Source: SUG1106 sp051883095 (GTDB lineage Bacteria > Bacillota > Clostridia > Peptostreptococcales > Anaerovoracaceae). From it: a stretch of DNA of 64,000 bases. This document shows positions 33,450-42,303 of the stretch, piece after piece. The stretch covers positions 43,138-107,137 of the forward strand of contig JBJETB010000094.1 of NCBI GenBank assembly GCA_051883095.1, in the 5' to 3' direction. Position 1 is the stretch's first letter; each line of letters starts with the position of its first letter. Both the position numbers and the translations under genes were made by a program. Under the pieces are notes generated by a model, which searched no databases, was not told where the DNA came from, and was given only the letters and a program-made list of their open reading frames with translations.

Positions 33450-33812
33450 ATGTTTGAAAAACTTGTGAGCGGAAAGCATGCAGCACGATTCTTGGCTTTG
33501 GTGCTTATCGGCCTGATAGTGATTCTTACTCTCAGTATTTTTTTGGAGAGCAAAGATGGCCGGAAACAAATCATAGATATGGACGGCGGGTCTGAGGAGC
33601 GTCTTGCAAGTGTTCTTTCAGGGATTAAAGGTGCCGGTGAAGTGGATGCAGTCATAAAATACGATGAAAACAGCAATGTGACAGGAGTTATTGTCACTGC
33701 TGAAGGTGCCGGCAATCCGACTGTAGCAAACAATCTCACAAAAGGAGTGGCAGCGCTTTACGATATTCCGGTCTCAAGTGTAATGGTATTTGAAAAAGAA
33801 CAGGAGGAATAA
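33450..33812 (+). CDS. spoIIIAG: Compact stage III sporulation protein AG
   Basis: The 120-residue protein has an N-terminal membrane helix (about 13-32) and a single ring-building-motif domain (EERLASVLSGIKGAGEVDAV, GVIVTAEGAGNPTVANNLTKG, LYDIPVSSVMVFEK). Bacillus SpoIIIAG, about 229 residues, carries a long beta insertion in the middle of this domain that forms a beta-ring; here only about seven residues (KYDENSN) join the two halves. The ATG at 33450 has AGGAG at 33438-33442; an upstream in-frame ATG at 33405 is unsupported. It forms rings in the intermembrane space in Bacillus; the same role is inferred. Confidence 0.88.
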   Translation: MFEKLVSGKHAARFLALVLIGLIVILTLSIFLESKDGRKQIIDMDGGSEERLASVLSGIKGAGEVDAVIKYDENSNVTGVIVTAEGAGNPTVANNLTKGVAALYDIPVSSVMVFEKEQEE

Positions 33813-33814
33813 CC

Positions 33815-34312
33815 TTGAAAACCCAATTTTTGAAAAAGAAAATAAGCTATAAAGATATTCTTTATAAAGGAAGGCGTCTGGGAGCCCTGTGCCTTATCCT
33901 CGTATTCGGTACCGGCCTCATAGTTACTTCACGCATGACAAGCGAAATACCTGTCCATGACGGTGATGTTCTTGTTGACAGTCTGGCGGTTAAAGAAGAT
34001 GAAAAAGGAGAAGGCACATTTGAAGAAATGCGCGCTGCTCTGGAGCTTGAAAGAAACAAGCTGTTATCAAGTATTGACTCCGAACAGGAAAAGAAACGAA
34101 TTACAGGATATATGGAAAAGGAACTTGCCGTTGAAAGTCTTATAAAATCAAAGAACCTGCCTGCATCATATGTTGTGATAACTGAAGGCGGTGTAAATGT
34201 GACCGTCGATAAGCAGGATCTTGACACAAATACTGTAGCTAAAATCTGTGATATCGTAATGCGTGAAACAGGTCAGAGCGCCGATAAAATAGTCGTTCAA
34301 AGTAAATATTAG
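33815..34312 (+). CDS. spoIIIAH: Stage III sporulation protein AH
   Basis: SpoIIIAH binds SpoIIQ across the septum to form the feeding-tube channel. The 165-residue protein has a membrane helix (about 23-39), a helical linker (AALELERNKLLSSIDSEQEK) and a C-terminal ring-building domain ending VVITEGGVNVTVDKQDLD and DKIVVQSKY. It starts with TTG at 33815, 8 bp after AGGAGG at 33802-33807; no ATG option exists. It closes the operon; no terminator is evident, but a strong promoter for the next gene follows at once. Confidence 0.92.
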   Translation: MKTQFLKKKISYKDILYKGRRLGALCLILVFGTGLIVTSRMTSEIPVHDGDVLVDSLAVKEDEKGEGTFEEMRAALELERNKLLSSIDSEQEKKRITGYMEKELAVESLIKSKNLPASYVVITEGGVNVTVDKQDLDTNTVAKICDIVMRETGQSADKIVVQSKY

Positions 34313-34316
34313 GTCA

Positions 34317-34345
34317 TTGAAAAAAACTGCCTTTTCTGCTATAAT
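34317..34345 (+). promoter_or_regulatory. Sigma-A-type promoter of the asp23-nusB unit
   Basis: TTGAAA (34317-34322) and a perfect TATAAT (34340-34345) are exactly 17 bp apart, 45 bp before the asp23-like start. It separates the housekeeping genes from the sporulation operon. Confidence 0.85.
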
Positions 34346-34390
34346 TAATTAGAATGTATACATACTATTACGGCAAAAAGGAAGTGCGCG

Positions 34391-34699
34391 ATGAGCGATA
34401 AACAGAACATTAATAAAATATCAAAAGAAATCGTAAGTCTTGCCGCTTCAAGAGCAGCCCTTGCTGTGCCGGGCGTTAATCAGGAAAAGGATATCAGGCT
34501 TTCAAAAGATAAGGATGGTTTTGTCATTGACATCTTTGTGGTGGCCGATTTTGGATCCAAAATTCCTCAGCTGGCGTGGGATATACAGAATTCAGTAAAA
34601 GAGGCGGTTGAAACGACTACCCAGCAGACGGTCAAGGCCGTAAATATTCATGTTCAGGGAGTCATGATGCCTCGGGAAGGCAGCAGTATAGATGACTAG
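34391..34699 (+). CDS. Asp23/Gls24-family protein (YqhY-like)
   Basis: This 102-residue Asp23/DUF322 protein starts INKISKEIVSLAASRAALAVPGV and has the typical GFVIDIFVVADFGSKIP and VNIHVQGVMM segments. YqhY-type members sit next to nusB or acetyl-CoA carboxylase genes in Firmicutes and are tied to lipid or envelope homeostasis in Bacillus; precise function is unknown. It overlaps nusB by 8 bp, as expected for a coupled pair. A GGAAG at 34380-34384 lies before the ATG. Confidence 0.87.
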   Translation: MSDKQNINKISKEIVSLAASRAALAVPGVNQEKDIRLSKDKDGFVIDIFVVADFGSKIPQLAWDIQNSVKEAVETTTQQTVKAVNIHVQGVMMPREGSSIDD

Positions 34700-35081
34700 A
34701 AAACAGGCAAGAGAATTTGCAATGCAGACTATGTTTCAGATAGAGGTTCAGAAAGCCTTTGAAAACCCAGACATAGACAGTTACATGGCAGAATGTGCGG
34801 CCGGTAATCAGAAAGGGTATATCATCAATCTGATTCGGCAGATCTGCAGCAATATAGAAAAAATCGACAGTATGATTGATACTGCCAGCGACAGCTGGCC
34901 CACATCAAGGATGGCAAAGCCGGATCTGGCTGTCATCAGAATAGCGGTAGGTGAAATGCTTTTTGCTGATGACGTGCCGGACGCTGTAGCAATCAACGAG
35001 GCTGTCAATCTGGCCAAGGATTACGGTACAGACCAGTCTCCAAAGTTTGTAAATGCAGTGCTTGCAAAAATTAAAAAGTAG
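34692..35081 (+). CDS. nusB: Transcription antitermination factor NusB
   Basis: NusB with S10 (NusE) binds boxA in rRNA leaders and supports antitermination. The 129-residue all-helical protein has the N-terminal RKQAREFAMQTMFQIEVQ motif and the C-terminal PDAVAINEAVNLAKDYGTDQSPKFVN signature split across two helices. It overlaps the asp23-like gene by 8 bp. Gene order asp23-nusB-xseA matches Bacillus except for the inserted Kae1-like gene and missing folD. Confidence 0.95.
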   Translation: MTRKQAREFAMQTMFQIEVQKAFENPDIDSYMAECAAGNQKGYIINLIRQICSNIEKIDSMIDTASDSWPTSRMAKPDLAVIRIAVGEMLFADDVPDAVAINEAVNLAKDYGTDQSPKFVNAVLAKIKK

Positions 35082-35105
35082 GCGCCCCCTCAGGTGAACC
35101 TTGCT

Positions 35106-36083
35106 ATGAAAAAGAATGTTTTTTCGTTGGGAATAGACACCAGCAATTACAAAACCTCTGCAGCAGTTACAGCTTCAGACGGTGAGATATTGTTTAATTT
35201 TCAGAAGTTTCTGGATGTTAAAAGCGGTGAAAGGGGCCTCAGACAGTCTGAGGCGCTTTTTCAGCATGTTCAGAAACTTCCGGAGGCTATCGAACAGGCC
35301 TTTGAAACTGCAGGAGTTAGAGGAAATATCGGAGCAGTGGCTGTATCTTCACGGCCAAGACCAGTAGAGGGTTCATATATGCCTGTTTTTACAGCAGGTC
35401 TTGGGGCAGCCGAAATGATATCCTCAACTTTAGGTGTACCTATGTATGAATTCAGTCATCAGGAGGGACACATAGAAGCGGTAAAGCACTATTCGTCAAT
35501 GGCAGAAACCGGCAGACTCATATGCTTTCATTTCAGCGGAGGAACTACTGAAGCAATACTTTGTGATGAAGAAGAAGGCATTTTTGAAATAGTCGGAGGA
35601 AGTCTTGATCTGGCTTATGGTCAGGTACTTGACAGGACAGGTGTAGCACTTGGTTTTGACTTTCCCTGTGGACAGGATGTGGACAGGCTTGCTCTTTCCG
35701 CATCAGTAACAGGAACCTTCAGGGCAGAGAAAAAAAATATTTTAACAAGAATCAAGATCAAAGATGGATATGTGAACCTTTCAGGTATTGAAACTCAATG
35801 CCAGAGAATAATAAAAGAACAATCCATGAGCCCGGAAGAACTTTCATTGGAGCTTATGATGAATCTCAGCAGATCAGTGCTTGATATGACATTGTTTCTT
35901 GCTGAAAAATACAGGATTGACAGTTTCCTCTACGCAGGCGGAGTCTCATGCAGTGAATATTTGAGAAATTATCTGAAGAAAAATCTTCCTGATAATATAC
36001 AGACGGCTTTCGGCAGACCTGAACTTTCATCAGACAACGCCGTGGGCATATCTCTTCTTGGAGGCAGAAAAATATGGCGCTGA
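35106..36083 (+). CDS. Kae1/TsaD-like protein of unknown substrate
   Basis: This 325-residue ASKHA-fold protein resembles TsaD (tRNA threonylcarbamoyladenosine synthesis) but is a separate paralogue often found between nusB and xseA in Clostridia. Visible are the N-terminal phosphate loop GIDTSNYKTS, the metal motif HQEGH near residue 119, GGTTEAIL, and late YAGGVSCSEYL and SSDNAVGISLLGG segments. Metal and nucleotide sites look intact. The typical TsaD NHMEGHIYA motif appears as SHQEGHIEA. ATG at 35106 is chosen over GTG at 35094, which lies in the likely ribosome site AGGTG. It overlaps xseA by 10 bp. Function beyond TsaD-like is not claimed. Confidence 0.78.
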   Translation: MKKNVFSLGIDTSNYKTSAAVTASDGEILFNFQKFLDVKSGERGLRQSEALFQHVQKLPEAIEQAFETAGVRGNIGAVAVSSRPRPVEGSYMPVFTAGLGAAEMISSTLGVPMYEFSHQEGHIEAVKHYSSMAETGRLICFHFSGGTTEAILCDEEEGIFEIVGGSLDLAYGQVLDRTGVALGFDFPCGQDVDRLALSASVTGTFRAEKKNILTRIKIKDGYVNLSGIETQCQRIIKEQSMSPEELSLELMMNLSRSVLDMTLFLAEKYRIDSFLYAGGVSCSEYLRNYLKKNLPDNIQTAFGRPELSSDNAVGISLLGGRKIWR

Positions 36084-37237
36084 AGCCCGTTACAGTTTCA
36101 CAACTTAATGAATATATCAGTCGTGTCCTTATGACAGACCCGCTTCTCGGAAATGTTACGGTAACAGGAGAAATTTCCAACCTGAAGTACCATTCCAGCG
36201 GACACGTTTATTTTTCTATAAACGATGAAAACAGCAAGATAAACTGTTTTTTCCCGGCAAGCTATGTGAGGAATCTGAGCTATGAGCTCGGTGACGGTCT
36301 TGAGGTAATCATAAACGGCTACATAAATGTTTACAAAAAAGGCGGCACTTATACCTTGTTTGTCAGAACGGTAACTGTAGCAGGAGAGGGAAATCTGGCC
36401 ATGGCTTTCCAGCTTCTCAAGGACAAACTCTCCAGAGAAGGCCTTTTCGATCCTGCACGTAAGAAGTCTCTTCCGGTATTCCCGCGAAAGATTGGGATTG
36501 TGACCTCACCTACAGGCGCTGCCCTGCAGGATATTCTTAAGATTATAACAAGCCGGAATAATCTGGTAGATATAATAATTTTTCCTGTTCAGGTTCAGGG
36601 AGAGGGTGCAGCACAGAACATTGCCGAAACCATTGAAATGATAAGTGCAGATGAACGTTTCTGCGACATAGATACACTGATAGTGGGACGTGGCGGCGGT
36701 TCCGCAGAGGATCTGTGGGCCTTTAACGAGGAGATTCTTGCCAGAGCCATATATAATTGCCCTGTACCTGTGATTTCTGCCGTAGGGCATGAAATAGATT
36801 TCTCAATTTCTGATTTTGTCGCCGACAGAAGGGCCGAAACCCCTACAGCAGCTGCGGAAATGGCTGTGCCTGACCTCAGAGAAATAAGATGTAATCTTGA
36901 AAAATATAAGGCAGATCTTCTTTCCAGTTTAAACGCCAAGGTGAAGTCAGACGGACTTATGATAGAAAACTGCATGCTGGAGATGAGAAACACCATTAAC
37001 AAAAGGCTTTCCGAGTACAGCTATAAGCTTGACAGACTGCGTCTTTTGCTGGATGAGAACAATCCTGCATCCGTGCTGCAAAAAGGTTATTCCATGGTTA
37101 CAGATATGTCGGGTAAAGTTGTCTCATCGGTCGCAGACGTAATGGAAGGCGAAAAATATGCACTTACAATGAAAGACGGCCGTATAATTTTCACAGCATG
37201 TGATACAGAGGTTGAAAAAAAGACCGGACAGGTTTAA
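36074..37237 (+). CDS. xseA: Exodeoxyribonuclease VII large subunit
   Basis: XseA degrades single-stranded DNA with XseB. The 387 residues have an N-terminal OB domain (VTVTGEISNLKYHSSGHVYFSI near 25-46), the catalytic core with GIVTSPTGAALQDIL, IVGRGGGSAEDLW and AVGHEIDFSISDFVADRRAETPTAA written here as separate motifs (GHEID, DRRAPTP-type), and a coiled-coil region near 275-335. It is slightly shorter than the E. coli protein (456). The ATG overlaps the Kae1-like gene by 10 bp; xseB follows 23 bp later. Confidence 0.95.
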   Translation: MALKPVTVSQLNEYISRVLMTDPLLGNVTVTGEISNLKYHSSGHVYFSINDENSKINCFFPASYVRNLSYELGDGLEVIINGYINVYKKGGTYTLFVRTVTVAGEGNLAMAFQLLKDKLSREGLFDPARKKSLPVFPRKIGIVTSPTGAALQDILKIITSRNNLVDIIIFPVQVQGEGAAQNIAETIEMISADERFCDIDTLIVGRGGGSAEDLWAFNEEILARAIYNCPVPVISAVGHEIDFSISDFVADRRAETPTAAAEMAVPDLREIRCNLEKYKADLLSSLNAKVKSDGLMIENCMLEMRNTINKRLSEYSYKLDRLRLLLDENNPASVLQKGYSMVTDMSGKVVSSVADVMEGEKYALTMKDGRIIFTACDTEVEKKTGQV

Positions 37238-37260
37238 TATAGAAAGCGGAGGAATTAATT

Positions 37261-37434
37261 ATGAGCTTTGAAACTTCCATGAAAAAGCTGGAGGAGCTTT
37301 CAGAAAAGATCAGAGACGAGGAAACTTCTTTAGACGAAGCCATTAAATGCTACGAGGAAGGCATCAGATGCTATACCGAGTGCAATGAAATATTAAATAG
37401 TGCCAGACAGAAAATCGAAACATTTTCAGAGTAA
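37261..37434 (+). CDS. xseB: Exodeoxyribonuclease VII small subunit
   Basis: This 57-residue ORF has the XseB signature: SFETSMKKLEELSEKI, then the DEETSLDEAIKCYEEGI segment and a C-terminal helix. XseB binds the coiled coil of XseA. A ribosome site GCGGAGGA (37247-37254) precedes the ATG. It falls just below common ORF length cut-offs but position and sequence are both standard. Confidence 0.93.
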   Translation: MSFETSMKKLEELSEKIRDEETSLDEAIKCYEEGIRCYTECNEILNSARQKIETFSE

Positions 37435-37449
37435 AGGAGGCCTGTAAGT

Positions 37450-38343
37450 ATGGACAGAGGATATGACGATTATAAGAAACTGATAGACGAACATCTTCTG
37501 GATTTTATACCTAATATTGATAACAAGAGCATTTCATTGTATGAAGCGATGAAATACAGTCTTACTGCGGGAGGCAAACGTCTCAGACCTGTTCTTCTTC
37601 TCGCTGCCTGTGATTTTGCCGGCGGTGACATAAGAGAGGCGCTGCCTTATGCCTGCGCGATGGAGTATATACACACCTATTCGCTGATTCATGATGACCT
37701 GCCTGCTATGGATAACGATGACCTCAGAAGAGGGCTGCCGACCAACCATAAAGTATATGGTGAAGCACTGGCAATTCTGGCAGGAGACGGGCTTCTGACC
37801 ACGGCTTTTGAAGCTATAAACAAGGACATGATGCTTTATTTTGATTCACCTGAAAAAATGACCAAGCGCATAAAGGCGGCTTATGAAATCGCAAAAGGAG
37901 CAGGATGCCGCGGCATGGTTGCAGGACAGGTTTCAGACATCGAAGGCGAGCACAACGAATATTCCAACGAAATGCTGGAGTACATACATATAAACAAAAC
38001 AGGTGCTCTTATAAAATCCGCAATAAGGGCAGGCCTGTATTTAGGTGAGCCTACGCCGTACATGCTTCAGAATTTCGATATTTACGCTGAAAATCTGGGG
38101 CTTGCATATCAGATTGCTGACGATATTCTCGATGAGATCGGTGATCCTAAAGAACTTGGCAAGGCTGTCGGCTCAGACAAGAAGAAAAACAAGAATACCT
38201 ATACCTCAATAAACGGGCTTGAAGCGGCACACAAACGTCTTGAAGAGCTTACAGACAATGCTGTTGAGGCCATCGCATCTTACTATGACAATGCGGAATT
38301 TTTCAGGGATCTTGTACTTAAATTAAAAAACAGGAGAAAATAG
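37450..38343 (+). CDS. ispA: Farnesyl/geranylgeranyl diphosphate synthase-type polyprenyl synthetase
   Basis: The 297-residue enzyme extends allylic diphosphates with isopentenyl diphosphate. It has the first Asp-rich motif in HDDLPAMDNDDLRRG near residue 81, a conserved GGKRLRP, and the second Asp-rich motif in QIADDILDEIGD near 221, all intact. Product chain length cannot be read with certainty; the xseB-ispA-dxs context favours the FPP synthase. AAAGGAGG at 37434-37441 precedes the ATG. It supplies precursors for undecaprenyl phosphate and menaquinone-like lipids. Confidence 0.92.
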   Translation: MDRGYDDYKKLIDEHLLDFIPNIDNKSISLYEAMKYSLTAGGKRLRPVLLLAACDFAGGDIREALPYACAMEYIHTYSLIHDDLPAMDNDDLRRGLPTNHKVYGEALAILAGDGLLTTAFEAINKDMMLYFDSPEKMTKRIKAAYEIAKGAGCRGMVAGQVSDIEGEHNEYSNEMLEYIHINKTGALIKSAIRAGLYLGEPTPYMLQNFDIYAENLGLAYQIADDILDEIGDPKELGKAVGSDKKKNKNTYTSINGLEAAHKRLEELTDNAVEAIASYYDNAEFFRDLVLKLKNRRK

Positions 38344-38357
38344 GATAATTCATAGAA

Positions 38358-40238
38358 ATGAAAAAAAACATTCTTGATTACAATTTTCCGCTGGATTTAA
38401 AGACTATGACAGATGAGGAGCTTGAGCTGCTGTCTTATTCAATCAGAGAATTTCTCATCGATAAGGTGTCAAAAACGGGTGGTCATCTGGCTTCAAATCT
38501 CGGTGTAGTCGAACTCACCATCGCTCTCCATAAGGTATTTAACAGTCCTGTAGATAAAATAATATGGGACGTCGGTCATCAGTCTTATGTTCATAAGATT
38601 CTTACGGGCAGGGGCAGCCAATTTGACGGTCTTAGGAAGTTCGGAGGTTTAAGCGGGTTTCCAAAAGCTAATGAAAGTCCTCACGATGCGTACGACACAG
38701 GCCACAGCAGCACTTCTGTTTCTGCGGCTGCCGGCATGGCATGTGCGAGAGAATTAAAAGGCGAGGATTACGAGGTTGTTGCGGTCATCGGCGACGGATC
38801 TCTCACCGGCGGAATGGCTTACGAAGCAATGAACAATATAGGGGCATCCAAATCCAAAGTAATTGTCATACTTAACGATAACGGCATGTCCATTTCAAAA
38901 AATATAGGCGGTATATCGACTCATCTTGGAACCCTTAGGACTTCTAAGGGATATTTGAGTGCGAAAAAGTTTATAAAAAACACCATCGGCTCCAGCGGAA
39001 GCGTGGGCAGCGCCATTGCAGGCGGTCTGGCAGGTTTTAAAAACGATATCAAGTATTCCATTATTGAAAAAGGCGGTGTTCTTTTCGAAGAGCTTGGTTT
39101 CACATATTTCGGACCTGTAGACGGTCACAATATCACCGACCTTGTTAACGTGCTGAACAGAGCAAAGGGCCTTGATGAGCCTGTGCTTATCCATGTTATA
39201 ACTCAAAAAGGCAAAGGTTACAAAAACGCAGAGAAAGCACCCGGCAAGTTTCACGGAATAGGGCCTTTCGACAGGGAAACAGGCGAGGCACTGAAAAAAG
39301 CCGGCGGACCTTCCTATTCTGAAATAATGGGAAATCATCTGGTTGAACTTGCAGAAACAGATACACGTATTGCGGCCATTACAGCAGCTATGGGTGACGC
39401 CACAGGTCTTGGTCCTTTTGAGGAGAAATTTCCTGACAGGTTTTTTGATGTTGGCATAGCGGAGCAGCATGCGGTCAGCTTTGCTGCAGGCCTTGCAAAA
39501 TGCGGTATTAAGCCTGTCTGTGCCATTTATTCATCTTTCCTGCAGCGAGCATATGACCAGATAATGGAGGATGTGTGCATGCAGAATCTTCCCGTGGTCT
39601 TTGCCATAGACAGGGCAGGTGTCGTAGGTGCTGACGGAGAGACTCACCACGGAATATATGATCTTTCATACCTTTTGACCATGCCGGAAATGACTGTACT
39701 CACACCTCATGACGGACCTAGTCTGGAGAAGGCCATAGATTATGCACTTAATCTCGGAAGGCCTGCTGCTGTAAGATATCCGCGAGGAGAAGCGAATAGT
39801 TATGATGATATAGACAATAAAGAAATTACGTCAACCAATTGTTCATCTATAAGAAACGAACGGGTTTTTGCAGGACATGATGTCGATATATGGGCATGCG
39901 GTAAAATGTACGATTTTGGCAGGAGAACAGCTGATATACTGAAGGAAAAGGGCATCGATGCCGGCCTTGTGGATGTAGAAATTGTCAAACCCCTTGATAT
40001 CACTGCACTTGATACAGGCTGCAGACTTGTTGTCACCCTTGAGGATAATGATGTATCCGGAGGTTTCGGTCTTCACATGGCAGGAACTTTAAGCGGCAGC
40101 GATACAGAAATTCTCAGTTTCGGCTGGCCTGATAAATTCATAGAGCAGGGAAGCTTCGAAGAACTGGCTCATAAATACGGCCTGATGCCGGAACAGATTG
40201 CAGAAAGGATATGTGAACATATTGAAGGAAAGGCTTGA
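38358..40238 (+). CDS. dxs: 1-deoxy-D-xylulose-5-phosphate synthase
   Basis: DXS condenses pyruvate and glyceraldehyde-3-phosphate in a ThDP-dependent reaction that starts the MEP isoprenoid pathway. The 626 residues are full length: an N-terminal part with WDVGHQSYVHKILTGR, the ThDP motif GDGSLTGGMAYEAMNN near residue 151, the His of HGIGPF, the transketolase-like central part DVGIAEQHAVSFAAGLA and RAGVVGADGETHHG. It overlaps tlyA by 26 bp and follows ispA, the standard order. Confidence 0.96.
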   Translation: MKKNILDYNFPLDLKTMTDEELELLSYSIREFLIDKVSKTGGHLASNLGVVELTIALHKVFNSPVDKIIWDVGHQSYVHKILTGRGSQFDGLRKFGGLSGFPKANESPHDAYDTGHSSTSVSAAAGMACARELKGEDYEVVAVIGDGSLTGGMAYEAMNNIGASKSKVIVILNDNGMSISKNIGGISTHLGTLRTSKGYLSAKKFIKNTIGSSGSVGSAIAGGLAGFKNDIKYSIIEKGGVLFEELGFTYFGPVDGHNITDLVNVLNRAKGLDEPVLIHVITQKGKGYKNAEKAPGKFHGIGPFDRETGEALKKAGGPSYSEIMGNHLVELAETDTRIAAITAAMGDATGLGPFEEKFPDRFFDVGIAEQHAVSFAAGLAKCGIKPVCAIYSSFLQRAYDQIMEDVCMQNLPVVFAIDRAGVVGADGETHHGIYDLSYLLTMPEMTVLTPHDGPSLEKAIDYALNLGRPAAVRYPRGEANSYDDIDNKEITSTNCSSIRNERVFAGHDVDIWACGKMYDFGRRTADILKEKGIDAGLVDVEIVKPLDITALDTGCRLVVTLEDNDVSGGFGLHMAGTLSGSDTEILSFGWPDKFIEQGSFEELAHKYGLMPEQIAERICEHIEGKA

Positions 40239-41028
40239 TGTTTTACTTGTAAAAAAAGGCTTTTATCAGTCCAGAGAGAGGGCAAAGGCATCTATTATGG
40301 CCGGAATAGTCTATGTTGACGGACAGAAAAGCGATAAAGCAGGCAATATGATTGACACTGAGGCTGAAATCACCGTAAAGGAAAACATCTGTCCATATGT
40401 GAGCAGGGGCGGTCTCAAGCTCGAAAAATCGATGAAAATATGGCCGATATCCCTCGAAGGCTCTGTGTGCATGGATATCGGCGCTTCCACAGGTGGTTTC
40501 ACAGACTGCATGCTTCAGAACGGTGCATCAAAGGTTTATGCTGTAGATGTAGGCTATGGTCAGCTGGATTACAAGCTCAGGATAGACCCTCGTGTAGTAA
40601 ACATGGAGAAGTGCAATATCAGGTATCTGGATTTTGATAAAATCGCAGAACCGATTGATTTTATCAGTATAGATGTTTCCTTTATATCTCTTAAACTTGT
40701 TTTTCCCGTAGCATCAAAGCTTCTCGGCGATGATGGCCGCCTGGTCTGTCTGGTTAAACCTCAGTTTGAGGCAGGACGTGAGCAGGTGGGAAAGAAGGGC
40801 ATAGTAAGAGATAAAAAAGTTCACAGACAGGTCATAGAAAATGTGATACAATATGCAGAAGATAACAGACTCATCGCTTCCGGCCTTACATTCAGCCCTG
40901 TAACAGGAGCAAAAGGCAATATAGAATATCTGCTTTTCCTGACAAAACAGCCTGTCGATGGTTATTCTCCGGTCGATGAAGCCACAGTGGACAATGTTGT
41001 TAACGCCTCCCATGAGGAGTTAGAATAA
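40213..41028 (+). CDS. tlyA: TlyA-family rRNA 2'-O-methyltransferase
   Basis: TlyA/YqxC proteins have an N-terminal S4 RNA-binding domain (KERLDVLLVKKGFYQSRERAK) and an FtsJ-like methyltransferase domain with SAM motif CMDIGASTGGFTDCML near residue 87 and the PGF-like core KPQFEAGREQVGKKGIVRD. Mycobacterial TlyA methylates 16S and 23S rRNA; the Firmicute function is assumed similar. The start is uncertain: GTG 40213 has AAAGGA at 40204-40209, rather close, TTG 40222 leaves a wider gap, and the frame is open to 40198. It overlaps dxs by 26 bp. It ends the conserved cluster; recN and argR do not follow. Confidence 0.88.
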   Translation: MNILKERLDVLLVKKGFYQSRERAKASIMAGIVYVDGQKSDKAGNMIDTEAEITVKENICPYVSRGGLKLEKSMKIWPISLEGSVCMDIGASTGGFTDCMLQNGASKVYAVDVGYGQLDYKLRIDPRVVNMEKCNIRYLDFDKIAEPIDFISIDVSFISLKLVFPVASKLLGDDGRLVCLVKPQFEAGREQVGKKGIVRDKKVHRQVIENVIQYAEDNRLIASGLTFSPVTGAKGNIEYLLFLTKQPVDGYSPVDEATVDNVVNASHEELE

Positions 41029-41060
41029 AAGATGTTAATTTTAAAAAAGGAGAGAAGAAA

Positions 41061-42251
41061 ATGAAACTATCAAAGAAAATTCAGGCTATGGAACTTTCAC
41101 CAATCAGAAAATTTGTTCCATATGCAGACGCAGCAGTTGCCGCAGGAAAAAAGGTTTATCGCTTGAACCTGGGACAGCCTGATATCAAGACACCGAAGGC
41201 TTTCTTCGACACAGTAAAGAACTTTGACCAGGAAGTATTGGCTTACGCCAACTCCCAGGGTGAAGCAAGCCTTCTGGAAGCTCTCGTAGGTTACTATAAG
41301 AGAATCGGCCTTGATTTCCAGAAGAAGGACCTTCTCATCACCAACGGCGGTTCAGAAGCTATCAACATGCTCATGACTGCAATTCTTGACAATGATGATG
41401 AAGTTATTATGGCTGAGCCTTTCTACACCAACTACAAGACTTTCGTAGGTCAGGCAGGCGGTAAGGTTGTTGCAATTCCTACAACTGCTGAAGACGGATA
41501 CCAGTACGCTGTAAGAGAAAAGATCGAAGGTGTTATCACTGATAAGACCAAAGCTATCTGCATCATCAACCCTGGCAATCCGACCGGTAAGGTTCTTACT
41601 CACGATGAAATGCAGCTTATCGTAGACATCGCTTTAGAGCACGATCTGTTCATCATCGCTGACGAAGTTTACAGAGAATTCACTTATGACGGAAAAGAAA
41701 TGGCTACTTTCGGCTCCTTCAAGGAAGCAGAACAGAATGTAATCATCGTAGACTCCGTATCAAAGAGATTCTCCGCATGCGGTGCCAGAATCGGTTCCAT
41801 CGCTTCCAAGAACGAAGAACTCATGGGCAACCTTATGAAGCTCTGCCAGGCAAGACTCTGCTGCCCGACTCTCGACATGCTTGGAGCTGCGGCTCTCTAC
41901 AATCTTGACCCGTCATACTTCGACGACATCAAGAAGGAATACGAACACAGGAGAAACGTTTCCGTTGAAGCTCTTAAGGAAATCGAAGGAATCAAATTCG
42001 GAGTACCTGAAGGAGCATTCTACATCACCTGTCAGCTTCCTGTTGACAACGCAGAAAAATTCCTGATGTTCCTGCTTCAGGATTTCGATGTTAACGGCGA
42101 AACAGTTATGTTCGCACCTGCAGGCGGTTTCTTCGGAACCAAGGGCGTAGGTCAGTCAGACATAAGAATCGCTTACGTTCTCAAGGCTGAGGACATGAAG
42201 GCCGGTATCAACATCATCAAAGAAGGTATCAAGGCTTACAACGCAAGATAG
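41061..42251 (+). CDS. Pyridoxal phosphate-dependent aminotransferase (class I)
   Basis: This 396-residue fold-type I aminotransferase has RLNLGQPDIKTPKAFF near residue 34, TNGGSEAINMLMTA, the NPGNPTGKVL substrate-carboxylate motif and the PLP-lysine motif DSVSKRFSACGARIG near residue 235. It resembles AspC/PatA-type enzymes; donor and acceptor are not determined. Codon choice is strongly biased, like the 17103-22866 operon and unlike flanking mutS and tlyA, which suggests high expression and a central role such as amino-acid fermentation. GGAGAG at 41049-41054 precedes the ATG. Confidence 0.88.
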   Translation: MKLSKKIQAMELSPIRKFVPYADAAVAAGKKVYRLNLGQPDIKTPKAFFDTVKNFDQEVLAYANSQGEASLLEALVGYYKRIGLDFQKKDLLITNGGSEAINMLMTAILDNDDEVIMAEPFYTNYKTFVGQAGGKVVAIPTTAEDGYQYAVREKIEGVITDKTKAICIINPGNPTGKVLTHDEMQLIVDIALEHDLFIIADEVYREFTYDGKEMATFGSFKEAEQNVIIVDSVSKRFSACGARIGSIASKNEELMGNLMKLCQARLCCPTLDMLGAAALYNLDPSYFDDIKKEYEHRRNVSVEALKEIEGIKFGVPEGAFYITCQLPVDNAEKFLMFLLQDFDVNGETVMFAPAGGFFGTKGVGQSDIRIAYVLKAEDMKAGINIIKEGIKAYNAR

Positions 42252-42303
42252 TTTACATTTTATACACATACATTTTATTAAGGAAAAACAAAGGAGATTT
42301 TAT

